From the NCBI RefSeq assembly GCF_002646595.1, contig NZ_PDUD01000040.1:1-64000 (forward strand): a DNA stretch of 64,000 bases, read 5' to 3'. The stretch comes from Flavilitoribacter nigricans DSM 23189 = NBRC 102662. Lineage in GTDB: Bacteria; Bacteroidota; Bacteroidia; Chitinophagales; Saprospiraceae. A model generated the notes under the pieces. That model had not been told where the DNA came from and did not search any database. It worked only from the letters and a program-made list of their open reading frames with translations. Within the stretch, counting starts at the first letter, position 1. Every line of letters begins with the position of its first letter. The position numbers were made by a program, and so were the translations under genes. Shown one piece after another: positions 9,491-17,855 of this stretch.

Positions 9491-9883
9491 TCAACGATTA
9501 TCCTTGTCCATTTCGACCTTCCGATTTTTATCTGCGGGCCGTTTCGGCTCATCCGATGCGATATCGGTACCATCATCGGTGTTTGCGGCCTCCGGTGGCA
9601 TGAGTTTCCAGTTCTTAGCTTTTGGTCCGGTTACTTTCGGGCGTTTTCCCGATGTGACGGCGGTGTACTCGGCCTCGTCCGCCCGGAGTGATTTTTTATT
9701 TTTTGCCTGTGGGCCGGTCAGTTTTTTGCCGGATACTTTGGCAACAACCGCTTTCTTTTCGGATTTATATTTCCAGGATTTGTAATTCTTAGCTTGCGGC
9801 CCTCTCAGATCATTTTTTTGCTGTGCGTAACCAAATGAGGCAAATATCATACTAACGGTAAGCACTAAAAGTAATCTCTTCAT
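9491..9883 (-). CDS. Secreted basic protein with three GP(Q/K)AKN repeats
   Basis: A 130-residue protein with a Sec signal peptide (residues 1-20, ending FGYA). The mature protein is rich in lysine and contains the motif GPQAKN/GPKAKN at residues 28-33, 57-62 and 86-91, an exact 29-residue period, each followed by a Lys/Trp or Lys/Ser pair. SGK(K/R) precedes the second and third copies. The tail is acidic and basic mixed (DEPKRPADKNRKVEMDKDNR). I know similar short Lys-rich GPxAKN proteins only as hypotheticals in Bacteroidota; no function can be assigned. It is monocistronic. Confidence 0.75.
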   Translation of the reverse strand: MKRLLLVLTVSMIFASFGYAQQKNDLRGPQAKNYKSWKYKSEKKAVVAKVSGKKLTGPQAKNKKSLRADEAEYTAVTSGKRPKVTGPKAKNWKLMPPEAANTDDGTDIASDEPKRPADKNRKVEMDKDNR

Positions 9884-10098
9884 AGACTTGATGTTTTTGT
9901 AACTTAATTACTTATAAAACATTCTGTCGAAGAGGATTCCTCTCTGAGAAATTCGGTATTTTTTTATCCGTATAAATACGGAGTAGCGTAAAGGGACATC
10001 ACCCGTAACTCAACATACGATACTGATTTACAATTAATTAAACAGACCCACAATAACTAAGTATTCTAATTCCGCTCTAGTAGATTCCCAGGCCAGGA

Positions 10099-10734
10099 TC
10101 AGGACAGCAGATGCAACTGAGTGGCCCGTTTGATCAATTCTGCGGTATTTTTAACGTCCAGTTTTTTCAGCATATTGGCCCGGTGCGTCTCGATGGTACG
10201 GGTACTTATGAACATTTTTTCGGCCATTTCTTTGGTGGTCAGGCCTTCGGCAAGATGGTGCAACACTTCGATCTCCCGTTTGGTCAATTTTTCCGGTATG
10301 CTTTGCTGCAGGGATAGATTTTGGAACATCCTGGCCGATATATCGTCATTGTAGTATCGTTCTCCCCGGTATACCTTGTGAATGGCGGTGAGTAATTCGT
10401 CTTCGTCCGCATTTTTGAGCAGATAGCCGTAGGCGCCCGCTTTGGCGCATTTTACGATATAGTTGCCATCCTCGTGCATGGAAATGACAATGCTCCTGAT
10501 CTTTTTGTAGTGCTTCTTCAACCTTTTTAATACCTCAAAACCGCCCAGTCCCGGCATGGTCAGGTCCAGTAAGATGATATCCGGTGATTCCCGCTCTTCC
10601 AGAAATTGCAGCAGGGATTCGCCGTCCGGCAGGCTCGCCAGAAGTTCGAAGTATTCATGCTTCAACAACAGCCCCGCCAGGCCGTCCCGAAACAGCTGGT
10701 GGTCATCAACTATCGCGATCTTTATTTTACTCAT
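10099..10734 (-). CDS. NarL/FixJ-family response regulator
   Basis: A DNA-binding response regulator of 211 residues. The receiver domain (1-120) has the acidic pair Asp10-Asp11, phospho-acceptor Asp57 (IILLDLTMPG) and the usual Lys in the LLKNAD loop. A LuxR-type helix-turn-helix follows (about 145-207: LTKREIEVLHHLAEGLTTKEMAEKMF, then STRTIETHRANMLKKL). Its start codon overlaps the last 8 bases of the sensor-kinase gene, indicating translational coupling and a cognate pair. A likely target is the divergent pair of small secreted genes at 12715 and 13239, whose promoter has a perfect palindrome. Confidence 0.95.
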   Translation of the reverse strand: MSKIKIAIVDDHQLFRDGLAGLLLKHEYFELLASLPDGESLLQFLEERESPDIILLDLTMPGLGGFEVLKRLKKHYKKIRSIVISMHEDGNYIVKCAKAGAYGYLLKNADEDELLTAIHKVYRGERYYNDDISARMFQNLSLQQSIPEKLTKREIEVLHHLAEGLTTKEMAEKMFISTRTIETHRANMLKKLDVKNTAELIKRATQLHLLS

Positions 10735-12433
10735 CTTTTATCGGAATTTCTACTTCCACTTCGGTGCCATGCTCATCGGCGTGAATGGAAAGATACCCGT
10801 TAAACACCTTAACCCGCTCTTTGATGTTCTTCAATCCATAACCGTATTGCACCTCATCTAATTTAAAGCCCTTGCCGTCATCCTGGTAATACAAGGCCAC
10901 CTTATCGTCAAATTGAGTGAGGGATAAGCGCACATTTTCGGCCTGGGCGTGCTTCAGGGTATTATTCAGCAATTCCTGGATAATCCGGAATAAATTGATG
11001 TGCGTTTCCGTATCCAGGCCTGCCGGATCATCATCTTTCATGGAATTGACGTAGTGTACATTCAGCTTACTGCTCTTTCGCACCATTTCGGTCAGATGCA
11101 CCACCGCTTTTCCCACTCCGAAATCGAGCAGCGCCTGGGGCATCAGATCATAAGTCATTCTCCGGACTTCCACGATCATCTCATCCAGTAGCTGTTTCAA
11201 TTGCGTTTTCCGGGGAGCGGGCAGATCAGTAGACTGAATAGAAAGTTTCAGACTGGTCAGCAGCGGCCCCAGACCGTCGTGCAGTTCCTTGGCCAATCGA
11301 CTGCGTTCTTTTTCCTGACCGTTCAGGAAGGATTTTTGATTGGCAAGGTTGTTTTGCTCCTGCAACTGGTGGTAGCGGATCAGTTGTTCCCGCATTTTCA
11401 GCAGGGAATGGCCGAGTTTATCATTGTCGCCGAGGGGTTCAAAGTCGGCGCTTAATTCCATCTGCCCGATCTGCTGGGAGAAATGAATAGCGCCTTTGAT
11501 CGATGCTTTCAGATCGCCGAGCGCCGTAAATAAGGCGCCCAGTTCTTTCGGTCCCTTACCCGGACTAATGGTGATATCGTAGTTTCCCGCCGCCATGTCA
11601 TGCAGATGGGACCGCATGCGGAGGATGGGTTTGGAGAACGCCCGGGCCATGAAATAGGAGATCAGGATGGCCAGGAGTAACACAAAGATGACGATGGCCA
11701 CCAGTTGTCGCTTTAATTCCAGCAGCGGTGCCTGTACCTCTTCCACGTCCATTTCGGATAAGATCACCCAGTTCAGATGCTTGAATTGAATGGGTTGGTA
11801 GGAACTGTAGACCATCACGCCACGATAATCGGGAAAGATGCCCGTGCCCTGCTTTCCGGCAAGCGCCTGTTTCACCCCTTCGGTTTCTGCCCTAAAACTA
11901 TACGGTGCCTGCTCCGGGAAAAACCTGGAAAGCGAGCGCAGATGGTAATCTCTACCGACCAGGTAACTTTCGCCGCTCTCCCCCATTCCCGTGCGTTCCA
12001 GCAGTATACGCTGAATGGCAGCTCCCGGATGTCGCCGGACGGCGTACTGCAGGCTATCCAATGGCCGGATGAGCAATAAGGATAAGGCTCCACTGTCGCT
12101 GTACGGCGTTAGGTCGTAGATCCCGGCAACGGGCGATTGAAATGCTAATCCGGCGTTACGTCCCAGTGTGTCCAACTGATCGGCATCGATAACAAAGGAA
12201 TTAGGGTTGGGGCCATCTACCGGTTCGTTGGTGAAATCTTCCCATATCCGGTTCAGGTAAGCCTCGATCTGTACTTTTTTTAATCTTTTGACCGAAGTCA
12301 ACTGCAGCAGCACCCGCTCATTCAGGGCCGTCTGAAAGGCCCGGTAAAAGAAAACCGACAGGACCGTCACCAGCACTACGGACAGCAGGCTCATCCAAAT
12401 GGACATCCATAATCTGATCTTGGGACGCGGCAT
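10727..12433 (-). CDS. Membrane sensor histidine kinase (HisKA_3 type)
   Basis: This is the sensor of the adjacent NarL-type regulator. In order: transmembrane helix 1 (about 9-30), an extracytoplasmic Cache-like sensor domain (31-240, with GESGESYLVGRDYHLRS), transmembrane helix 2 (about 243-264), HAMP (265-318), a Gln-rich coiled linker, the HisKA_3 dimerisation domain with phospho-acceptor His385 (AKELHDGLG), and a HATPase_c domain with an N-box (IIQELLNNTLKHA) and a GYGLKNIKERV G-box. The Cache signature suggests it senses a small molecule outside the membrane. First gene of a two-gene operon; the ligand is unknown. Confidence 0.93.
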   Translation of the reverse strand: MPRPKIRLWMSIWMSLLSVVLVTVLSVFFYRAFQTALNERVLLQLTSVKRLKKVQIEAYLNRIWEDFTNEPVDGPNPNSFVIDADQLDTLGRNAGLAFQSPVAGIYDLTPYSDSGALSLLLIRPLDSLQYAVRRHPGAAIQRILLERTGMGESGESYLVGRDYHLRSLSRFFPEQAPYSFRAETEGVKQALAGKQGTGIFPDYRGVMVYSSYQPIQFKHLNWVILSEMDVEEVQAPLLELKRQLVAIVIFVLLLAILISYFMARAFSKPILRMRSHLHDMAAGNYDITISPGKGPKELGALFTALGDLKASIKGAIHFSQQIGQMELSADFEPLGDNDKLGHSLLKMREQLIRYHQLQEQNNLANQKSFLNGQEKERSRLAKELHDGLGPLLTSLKLSIQSTDLPAPRKTQLKQLLDEMIVEVRRMTYDLMPQALLDFGVGKAVVHLTEMVRKSSKLNVHYVNSMKDDDPAGLDTETHINLFRIIQELLNNTLKHAQAENVRLSLTQFDDKVALYYQDDGKGFKLDEVQYGYGLKNIKERVKVFNGYLSIHADEHGTEVEVEIPIKDE

Positions 12434-12608
12434 TATCCTGGAAATTAATCAAGGATAAAAGTATTCAGATCGCTGTATTGTTCCAAGCATCAACGATAGG
12501 AAACTGCCTTTAAACCTCTCCACAGGCCTTTTATTCGTGGTTTCCGCCGCCATCGGAAGCTTTACGCCCGGCCCGGCGAGCGCTGCTTTCCGCCATTTTA
12601 TTGCCCCA

Positions 12609-12659
12609 AAAATTCACCCAAATGGGTGAATTTTCCGTTGCCCCGGCACCATAGTTTTG
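12609..12659 (+). promoter_or_regulatory. 26-base palindrome followed by a TAnnTTTG -7 box
   Basis: AAAATTCACCC (12609-12619) and GGGTGAATTTT (12624-12634) form a perfect inverted repeat around AAAT. Eighteen bases later TAGTTTTG (12652-12659) matches the Bacteroidota -7 consensus, 55 bases before the ATG at 12715. The palindrome covers the region where the -33 box would lie, and no TTG is found at 19-21 bases, so this looks like a regulated promoter whose operator replaces the -33 contact. The neighbouring two-component system is the obvious candidate regulator. Confidence 0.55.
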
Positions 12660-12714
12660 TCATGCTGATCAGCCTCAATACAATTTTTTAATCACTCATT
12701 AAACCAAATTATCC

Positions 12715-13155
12715 ATGTCATTTTCTGTGCTTATTACCCTTTTGGCGTTTTTCTTACCTGCTGATAAAGCAGCCGTAGCGCCCGCATCCTCAGAACTATT
12801 TTTCGAGACTACGACCACCGGTATCGGCTACGGCAGGCCAACCGCTGCCTGCGACGGCGTCGGTATCTGTCTGGTATCGGCCTCCTTCAACGGAAAATTT
12901 GAAATGAAAGATAACTTCGGCAAGGCCGACATCACCTTCAGCCGCAGTGGAGGTGTATCCAGGATCCTGGCCTATTCCGAATCGATGACGAAAAAGACCA
13001 TCGAGAAGCAGTTTTCCGGCAAAGAATTCGTGATGAAGGACCCTTATACCGGATCCATTAAAATGGGAGAAAAAAGTCTGAAGATCAGTATTCCGGCCGG
13101 AAGCCACAAGCTTACCCGCACCAAAGCCGGCTTTCTGATCGAGATCGGCGGATAA
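12715..13155 (+). CDS. Small secreted protein, paralogue 1 of tandem pair
   Basis: A 146-residue protein with an N-terminal hydrophobic signal (SVLITLLAFFLP). The mature part has a short GIGYGRPTAACDGVGIC segment with Cys46 and Cys52 (CxGxGIC), a beta-rich middle and a conserved ISIPAG near the C-terminus. It aligns along its length with the next gene (13239-13673), with both cysteines at the same residue numbers. I recognise no known family. It follows a palindromic promoter and faces a two-component system, so it may be an output of that system. Confidence 0.75.
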   Translation: MSFSVLITLLAFFLPADKAAVAPASSELFFETTTTGIGYGRPTAACDGVGICLVSASFNGKFEMKDNFGKADITFSRSGGVSRILAYSESMTKKTIEKQFSGKEFVMKDPYTGSIKMGEKSLKISIPAGSHKLTRTKAGFLIEIGG

Positions 13156-13160
13156 AATAA

Positions 13161-13196
13161 ACCCAGAGTGGCGGTGCCTTTATCGCCACTCTGGGT
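13161..13196 (+). terminator. Perfect 13-bp hairpin between the paralogues
   Basis: ACCCAGAGTGGCG (13161-13173) and CGCCACTCTGGGT (13184-13196) pair without mismatch around a 10-base loop, starting 5 bases after the first paralogue's stop. It may attenuate or stabilise the transcript so the two paralogues are made in different amounts. The plus side lacks a T-run. Confidence 0.65.
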
Positions 13197-13238
13197 AGAC
13201 TTCCATTCAATTGAAAACTGAATAACCAATTCCACCAA

Positions 13239-13673
13239 ATGAATGCTATTTATTATCAATTACTGCTGGGGCTGTTTATCCTGACCAGCCCGGGAATACC
13301 ATCCAATTTCGTCATGCCTGCTGCCGGAGATACCACCGTTTCGGGAGTCGGATTGGGAAGGAACAAAAAAAATTGTGAGGGCAAAGGGATCTGCATTATC
13401 GGCAGTGAACTGAAGATCGCGGGGATCGGCGACCGTCAAACCATCGCCAGGCTCAATTTCAGCAAACAGTCCCTCGGCAGTATGTCCATATCCTATTCGG
13501 ATCTGACCGAAGGAGCCAGACGGACCTTCTTCTCCGAGAAATATTTCCTGATGGAAGAAGCCTACAGCGGAACCTTAAAAGTCAAGGATCGTGCCTACGA
13601 GATCAAAATTCCGGCCGGAAAGTATCCGATAGTTAAAGAGGAGAAAGGATTACGGGTCGATTTTAAATTATAA
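13239..13673 (+). CDS. Small secreted protein, paralogue 2 of tandem pair
   Basis: A 144-residue protein with an N-terminal signal (YYQLLLGLFILTSPG). It shares with its upstream neighbour the pattern G-hydrophobic-G-x-GR, CEGKGIC (Cys46, Cys52), a YS/T region, the (Y/F)SGTLK/TGSIK segment and IKIPAG near the end. Divergence at most other positions suggests an old duplication. Function unknown; the conserved cysteine pair points to a periplasmic or surface protein with one disulfide or a ligand site. Confidence 0.75.
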   Translation: MNAIYYQLLLGLFILTSPGIPSNFVMPAAGDTTVSGVGLGRNKKNCEGKGICIIGSELKIAGIGDRQTIARLNFSKQSLGSMSISYSDLTEGARRTFFSEKYFLMEEAYSGTLKVKDRAYEIKIPAGKYPIVKEEKGLRVDFKL

Positions 13674-13697
13674 TCGTTCGATAGATAATACAGGAAA

Positions 13698-13739
13698 CGG
13701 TTTGGTCCCAACGTATCCAATACATTCAGGACCAAACCG
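13698..13739 (+). terminator. Hairpin after the paralogue pair
   Basis: CGGTTTGGTCC (13698-13708) and GGACCAAACCG (13729-13739) form an 11-base perfect stem. It lies between convergent genes and could stop transcription from both sides. The stem belongs to the AAGCGGTTTGG-like group also seen at 5236, 23529 and 62529. Confidence 0.6.
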
Positions 13740-13792
13740 CTTGTCAATACTGCTCTCAGCTAGGGAAAACCTCCGGCTGGGGAATTTTTATT

Positions 13793-15958
13793 TTAAATAG
13801 CATCCGGTTCGGGCTCCGCCATGATCAGTTTTTCCGGAGTGATCGGCAGATCGCGCATCCGCTTTCCCGTGGCATTGAAGATCGCATTGGCAATGGAGGC
13901 CGCCACACTGGTAATGCCGAGTTCGCCGATGCCTTTGACGCCCATCTCGTTGGCAATTTTATCTTCTTCCGGCAGAAATACCACATCGATATTCGCCAGA
14001 TCGAGATTGACCGGCACGTGGTAATCCGCAAAGGAGCGGGTGATGAAGTTACCGTATTTAGGTTCGATCCGGCTTTGTTCGGCAATTACCATACCGGCGC
14101 CCATCGTCAGTCCGCCGATGATCTGTCCAAAAGCGGTCTTGGGATTGAGTATCTTACCGCAGGCACCCACATTGACCATCCGTTTGATCCGGTACATCCC
14201 GGTATCCTTATCCACCCAGACCTCGGCGAAATTGGCCCCGAAAGAATACACCGAATGTTTTTTAAAGGCTTCGGAAGGTTTGGCCGTACCCGTGGTCTCG
14301 TAGGAGCTGAGTTCATTTTTCTCCAGCAACGCCTGGATGCTCAGGTCTTCGTCCGTATTCAGTTTTTGGTTGAGCTCGCGGATCGCATTCATGCAGGCCA
14401 CCCGGGCCCCGTTGGCATAAGAAGCCGCGCCCCAGGATCCACCCGAACCGGGCGTCACGGGGAACAGCGAATCGCCCAGTTCCACACTCACCTGATCCAC
14501 GGGAATATCCAGATATTCGGAAGCCGTCTGGGTGATGATCGTATAGCTTCCGGTACCGATGTCCGTAGCATCCATCTGAATGGTCGCGTAGACCTTCCCT
14601 CCTTTGAGCTCCAGTTTGACTTTGGAGGAGGTTTCCCGGTAGGGAGCCGCCCGGGATGCCCCGCTGACGCCGTAGCCGATCAGCCAGTTGCCTTCCTGTT
14701 GGGCGCCCGGTTTCATTTTGCGCCGTTCCCAGCCGAATTTATCGGCTCCAATGCGGAGACACTCCGTCAGCAGACGGGAAGAAAAAGGTTTGTTGTTGCT
14801 GGGGTCGGTTTGCGTATCGTTCTTGATCCGGAATTCGATCGGATCCATTTTCAGCTTCCAGGCCAGCTCATCGATGGCCGATTCCAGGGCAAAACTTCCG
14901 GTAGCTTCGCCCGGTGCGCGCATGGCGAAAGGCGTTTGCAGATTCAATGGGACCAGGCGGTGGCTCACTTTATTATTAGGCACCTTGTAAAGCATTTTGG
15001 AAACGGTACCACAGGATTCCTGGTATTCCTCGTAAGTGGACGTGTGCGACAGGGTTTCGTGGACCAGCGCCGTCAGCGTACCGTCCTTTTTGGCTCCCAA
15101 CTGCATTTTCTGTTCGTTTTGCTGCCGGAAATTGGTATTGGTAAACATCTGTTGCCGGGTGACGGTGAGCTGCACCGGACGCCCGATCTTGCGGGCCGCC
15201 ATGATGGCCAGGATTACGTGTTGCTTAGCGTGCAATTTAGAGCCGAATCCGCCGCCCACATAGGGCGCAATGACCCGTACTTTCTCCTTGGGGATCTGAA
15301 AGGTATTGGCGATGGTAATGGCCGCATTGTCGATCATTTGCTGACTGGCGTACGCCTTCACCTCACCGTTTTCCCAGGAAGCAATGATCGCATGCAGCTC
15401 CATGGGGTGATGGTGCTCAATGGGCGTATGGTAGGTCACTTCGACTTTCTCGTCGGCCTCGGCCATTCCCGCCGCAACATCGCCCCGGGAATAATCCGAT
15501 GATTCCTCGGGTTTGTAGGCGTCACTCCGCTGCCGGTCCAGGTGGATCCTGGGTTCCTCGGTCCGGTATTCAAATCTTACCAGTCGGGCGGCATACTGTG
15601 CCTGTTCGAAGGTCTCCGCTACCACCAGCCCCACGTATTCACCGTAGTAGTGGACTTTGGGACTTTGCAGCACCGGTTGGATGACGTCGGGCAACAGAGA
15701 CGGTAATTCTTCGTCGTAGCGCTTCAGCTTTTCGGCATTCTTGTAGGTGATGATCTCGATCACGCCCTCCTGTTTTTCGGCTTCTGAGGTATCTATGGCC
15801 GTGATCTCCCCTTTGGCGATGGTACTGTTGATCGCCTGGGCGTATACTTTACCGCTGACCGGAAATTCCGAGGCATATTTTGCCATTCCCCTTACCTTCA
15901 AATGTCCTTCTACCCGATCGATCGGATTTCCTGTTCCTGATGGTGTTGTGTTTTTCAT
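13793..15958 (-). CDS. PaoC-like molybdopterin-binding subunit of aldehyde oxidoreductase
   Basis: The catalytic subunit (721 residues; E. coli PaoC/YagR is of similar size) of a xanthine-oxidase-family molybdenum enzyme that oxidises aldehydes to acids. It has the two aldehyde-oxidase domains: the N-terminal part starts near IDRVEGHLKVRGMAKYASE, and the Mo-binding part contains APYVGGGFGSK, the FAMRAPGEA stretch and, at Glu679, the GVKGIGELG motif holding the base-catalyst glutamate. It is the third gene of a three-gene operon in the same order as paoABC, 10 bases after the FAD subunit. No paoD/XdhC-type maturation gene is nearby. The actual substrate is unknown. Confidence 0.88.
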   Translation of the reverse strand: MKNTTPSGTGNPIDRVEGHLKVRGMAKYASEFPVSGKVYAQAINSTIAKGEITAIDTSEAEKQEGVIEIITYKNAEKLKRYDEELPSLLPDVIQPVLQSPKVHYYGEYVGLVVAETFEQAQYAARLVRFEYRTEEPRIHLDRQRSDAYKPEESSDYSRGDVAAGMAEADEKVEVTYHTPIEHHHPMELHAIIASWENGEVKAYASQQMIDNAAITIANTFQIPKEKVRVIAPYVGGGFGSKLHAKQHVILAIMAARKIGRPVQLTVTRQQMFTNTNFRQQNEQKMQLGAKKDGTLTALVHETLSHTSTYEEYQESCGTVSKMLYKVPNNKVSHRLVPLNLQTPFAMRAPGEATGSFALESAIDELAWKLKMDPIEFRIKNDTQTDPSNNKPFSSRLLTECLRIGADKFGWERRKMKPGAQQEGNWLIGYGVSGASRAAPYRETSSKVKLELKGGKVYATIQMDATDIGTGSYTIITQTASEYLDIPVDQVSVELGDSLFPVTPGSGGSWGAASYANGARVACMNAIRELNQKLNTDEDLSIQALLEKNELSSYETTGTAKPSEAFKKHSVYSFGANFAEVWVDKDTGMYRIKRMVNVGACGKILNPKTAFGQIIGGLTMGAGMVIAEQSRIEPKYGNFITRSFADYHVPVNLDLANIDVVFLPEEDKIANEMGVKGIGELGITSVAASIANAIFNATGKRMRDLPITPEKLIMAEPEPDAI

Positions 15959-15968
15959 GGTGTTTGTT

Positions 15969-16961
15969 TTACGCGTTTTTTTCGTAAGCCTGGGTAAGCG
16001 CCCGCACGATCGCTTTTTTTCCCATTTCTACCTTGTACTCGTTATCCTCCAGCGGGCGGGCTTCCCGCATCGCCAATTCTGCCGCCTGTTCAAAATTTTT
16101 CGTTTGCGGTAGTTTGCCGGTCAGAAACTCCTCGGCTCGCGTTAGTTTCCAGGGCTTGTGGGCTACACCACCCATGGCTAGTCCGGCCCGGACAATAGTT
16201 CCGTTTTCGATCTGCAGGCCGGCAGCGACGGAGATTAGGGCAAACGCATAGCTGGAGCGCTCGCGGATCTTCAGGTAGTAATAATGCTTCGAAAATGCCG
16301 GCTTGGGTAGCTCAATGGCGGTAATGAGCTCATTGGGCTGCAGCGTGTTATCGGCTTCCGGCTGATCGCCCGGCAGACGATGAAAATCGGAAAAATCGAT
16401 CGTCCGGGTGGTGCCGTTTACCCGCTGCACCTGTACCTTAGCCCCGATTGCGGCCAGCGCTACACACATATCCGAGGGATTTACCGCTACACATTGTTCA
16501 TTCCAACCAAAGATGGCGTGCAGGGCATTCATTCCGTTGCGGGCGCCACAGCCGCTACCCGGTTCCCGTTTATTACAGGGCATGGAAGTTTCGTAGAAAT
16601 AGGGACAGCGCGTGCGTTGTAAGAGATTACCGCCGTTGGTGGCCATATTCCGGATCTGCGCGGTAGCCGCCGAAAGCATGGCCATGGACAGCAGTGGGTA
16701 ATGCCGGCGAATATCCGGATGATTAGCGGTATCGGCGTTGCTGAGCATCGCTCCCAGTGTATAACCGCCGTTTTGATTAGATTTTATTTCCTGAAAACCC
16801 AGCCCGGCAACTTCGATCAACTCGGATGGACGTTCAACATCTTCCTTCATCAGATCGATCAGATTGGTGCCGCCGCCCAGGTATTTGGCCGTCTCGTTGG
16901 CGGCTGCCGCCGCTAGTGCCTGCTCCTGGTTTTGGGCCTGGGTAAAAACAAATGGTCTCAT
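15969..16961 (-). CDS. PaoB-like FAD/[4Fe-4S] subunit
   Basis: The flavin subunit (330 residues) passing electrons within the aldehyde oxidoreductase. FAD contacts are visible at KYLGGGTNLIDLMK (26-39) and NMATNGGNLLQRT (105-117). Directly after lies an insertion with Cys119, Cys129 and Cys138 (CNKREPGSGC) and then Cys157, which corresponds to the extra [4Fe-4S] cluster described for PaoB and absent from ordinary xanthine dehydrogenases. This is the best evidence that the operon is of the PaoABC type. It is the middle gene, 87 bases after the iron-sulfur subunit gene. Confidence 0.88.
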   Translation of the reverse strand: MRPFVFTQAQNQEQALAAAAANETAKYLGGGTNLIDLMKEDVERPSELIEVAGLGFQEIKSNQNGGYTLGAMLSNADTANHPDIRRHYPLLSMAMLSAATAQIRNMATNGGNLLQRTRCPYFYETSMPCNKREPGSGCGARNGMNALHAIFGWNEQCVAVNPSDMCVALAAIGAKVQVQRVNGTTRTIDFSDFHRLPGDQPEADNTLQPNELITAIELPKPAFSKHYYYLKIRERSSYAFALISVAAGLQIENGTIVRAGLAMGGVAHKPWKLTRAEEFLTGKLPQTKNFEQAAELAMREARPLEDNEYKVEMGKKAIVRALTQAYEKNA

Positions 16962-17048
16962 AGGGTATTGATTTTCAATTGAAATGGATTGACCCCGGAA
17001 GGTAGGTTCCGGTTGAATATAGATAGACCGAAGACTCCGGATATTTGC

Positions 17049-17855
17049 TTAGGATGACTTTGCCTTTTTCATTTGTTCGGCGGAAGCAAACTCCCAGCGG
17101 GCCGGTGTTTCTTCCCCGGACTGCACTTCCATAATCGCCTGAACAATGTTATTATAGGCTCCGCAGCGGCAGATATTGCCGGACATGCGTTCGCGGATCT
17201 CCTCTTCGGAAAGCTGTATATCCTCCTTTATTTCCCCAACTGCTTCGGTGACGTAACTTGCTTCCCCCTCCTTCGCTTCGTCCAGTAGAGCGACCGCCGA
17301 ACAGATCTGACCGGGCGTACAGTACCCGCACTGAAAACCGTCGTGTTTGAGGAATGCAGCCTGCATGGGGTGCAGATCATCCTCCCCGGCCAGGCCTTCG
17401 ATGGTGGTGATCTCTTTGCCTTTACAGGTAGCCGCCAGGGTAAGGCAGGATAACTTGCGTTTACCGTCGATCATTACCGTGCAGGCTCCGCACTGACCGT
17501 GATCGCACCCTTTTTTAGTGCCGGTCAGTTGCAGGCGCTCCCGCAGAGCATCCAGTAAAGTCATGCGGGAATCCAGCTGGAGCGGTTTTACGGTATCATT
17601 CACGCGCAGATCCACCAGGATCACGTTGAGCAGCTCTTCCGGACTTGCCGCAGGATTATTACTGATCGCTTTTCCGAAAACTTCGGCGGTAAAAAAAGGA
17701 GAAGCCAGGACACTCAGACTGGCGGCCGATACCCGGCTGAGGAACTTTCGGCGCGAATCTCCGGTGAGTCCAAGCTGGTCCAGTATTTTCGCTTCGTCTA
17801 CAGATAATTGCCGGTCATTGGCATTTGGGCTGTCCCATGGATCAATTTTGTTCAT
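17049..17855 (-). CDS. PaoA-like [2Fe-2S] subunit with Tat signal
   Basis: The iron-sulfur subunit (268 residues). A twin-arginine motif (SRRKFLS, Arg35-Arg36) followed by a hydrophobic stretch predicts Tat export of the folded complex to the periplasm, as for PaoA/YagT. Plant-type ferredoxin cysteines are Cys117, Cys122, Cys125 and Cys137; the second cluster has Cys176, Cys179, Cys229 and Cys231 (CGYC...CRC). I start at the ATG at 17855 and not at 18011 because the extra 52 residues would bury the Tat signal and look non-coding. An acidic insertion (about 193-222) between CGYC and CRC is longer than in typical members. Confidence 0.88.
   Translation of the reverse strand: MNKIDPWDSPNANDRQLSVDEAKILDQLGLTGDSRRKFLSRVSAASLSVLASPFFTAEVFGKAISNNPAASPEELLNVILVDLRVNDTVKPLQLDSRMTLLDALRERLQLTGTKKGCDHGQCGACTVMIDGKRKLSCLTLAATCKGKEITTIEGLAGEDDLHPMQAAFLKHDGFQCGYCTPGQICSAVALLDEAKEGEASYVTEAVGEIKEDIQLSEEEIRERMSGNICRCGAYNNIVQAIMEVQSGEETPARWEFASAEQMKKAKSS

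Noticed and set aside
14018-15502. Long plus-strand frame (494 codons) opposite the molybdopterin subunit gene
   Set aside because: It is antisense to a well-matched enzyme gene, its translation is low-complexity and rich in His/Gly/Arg, and it has no family features; a shadow of codon bias.
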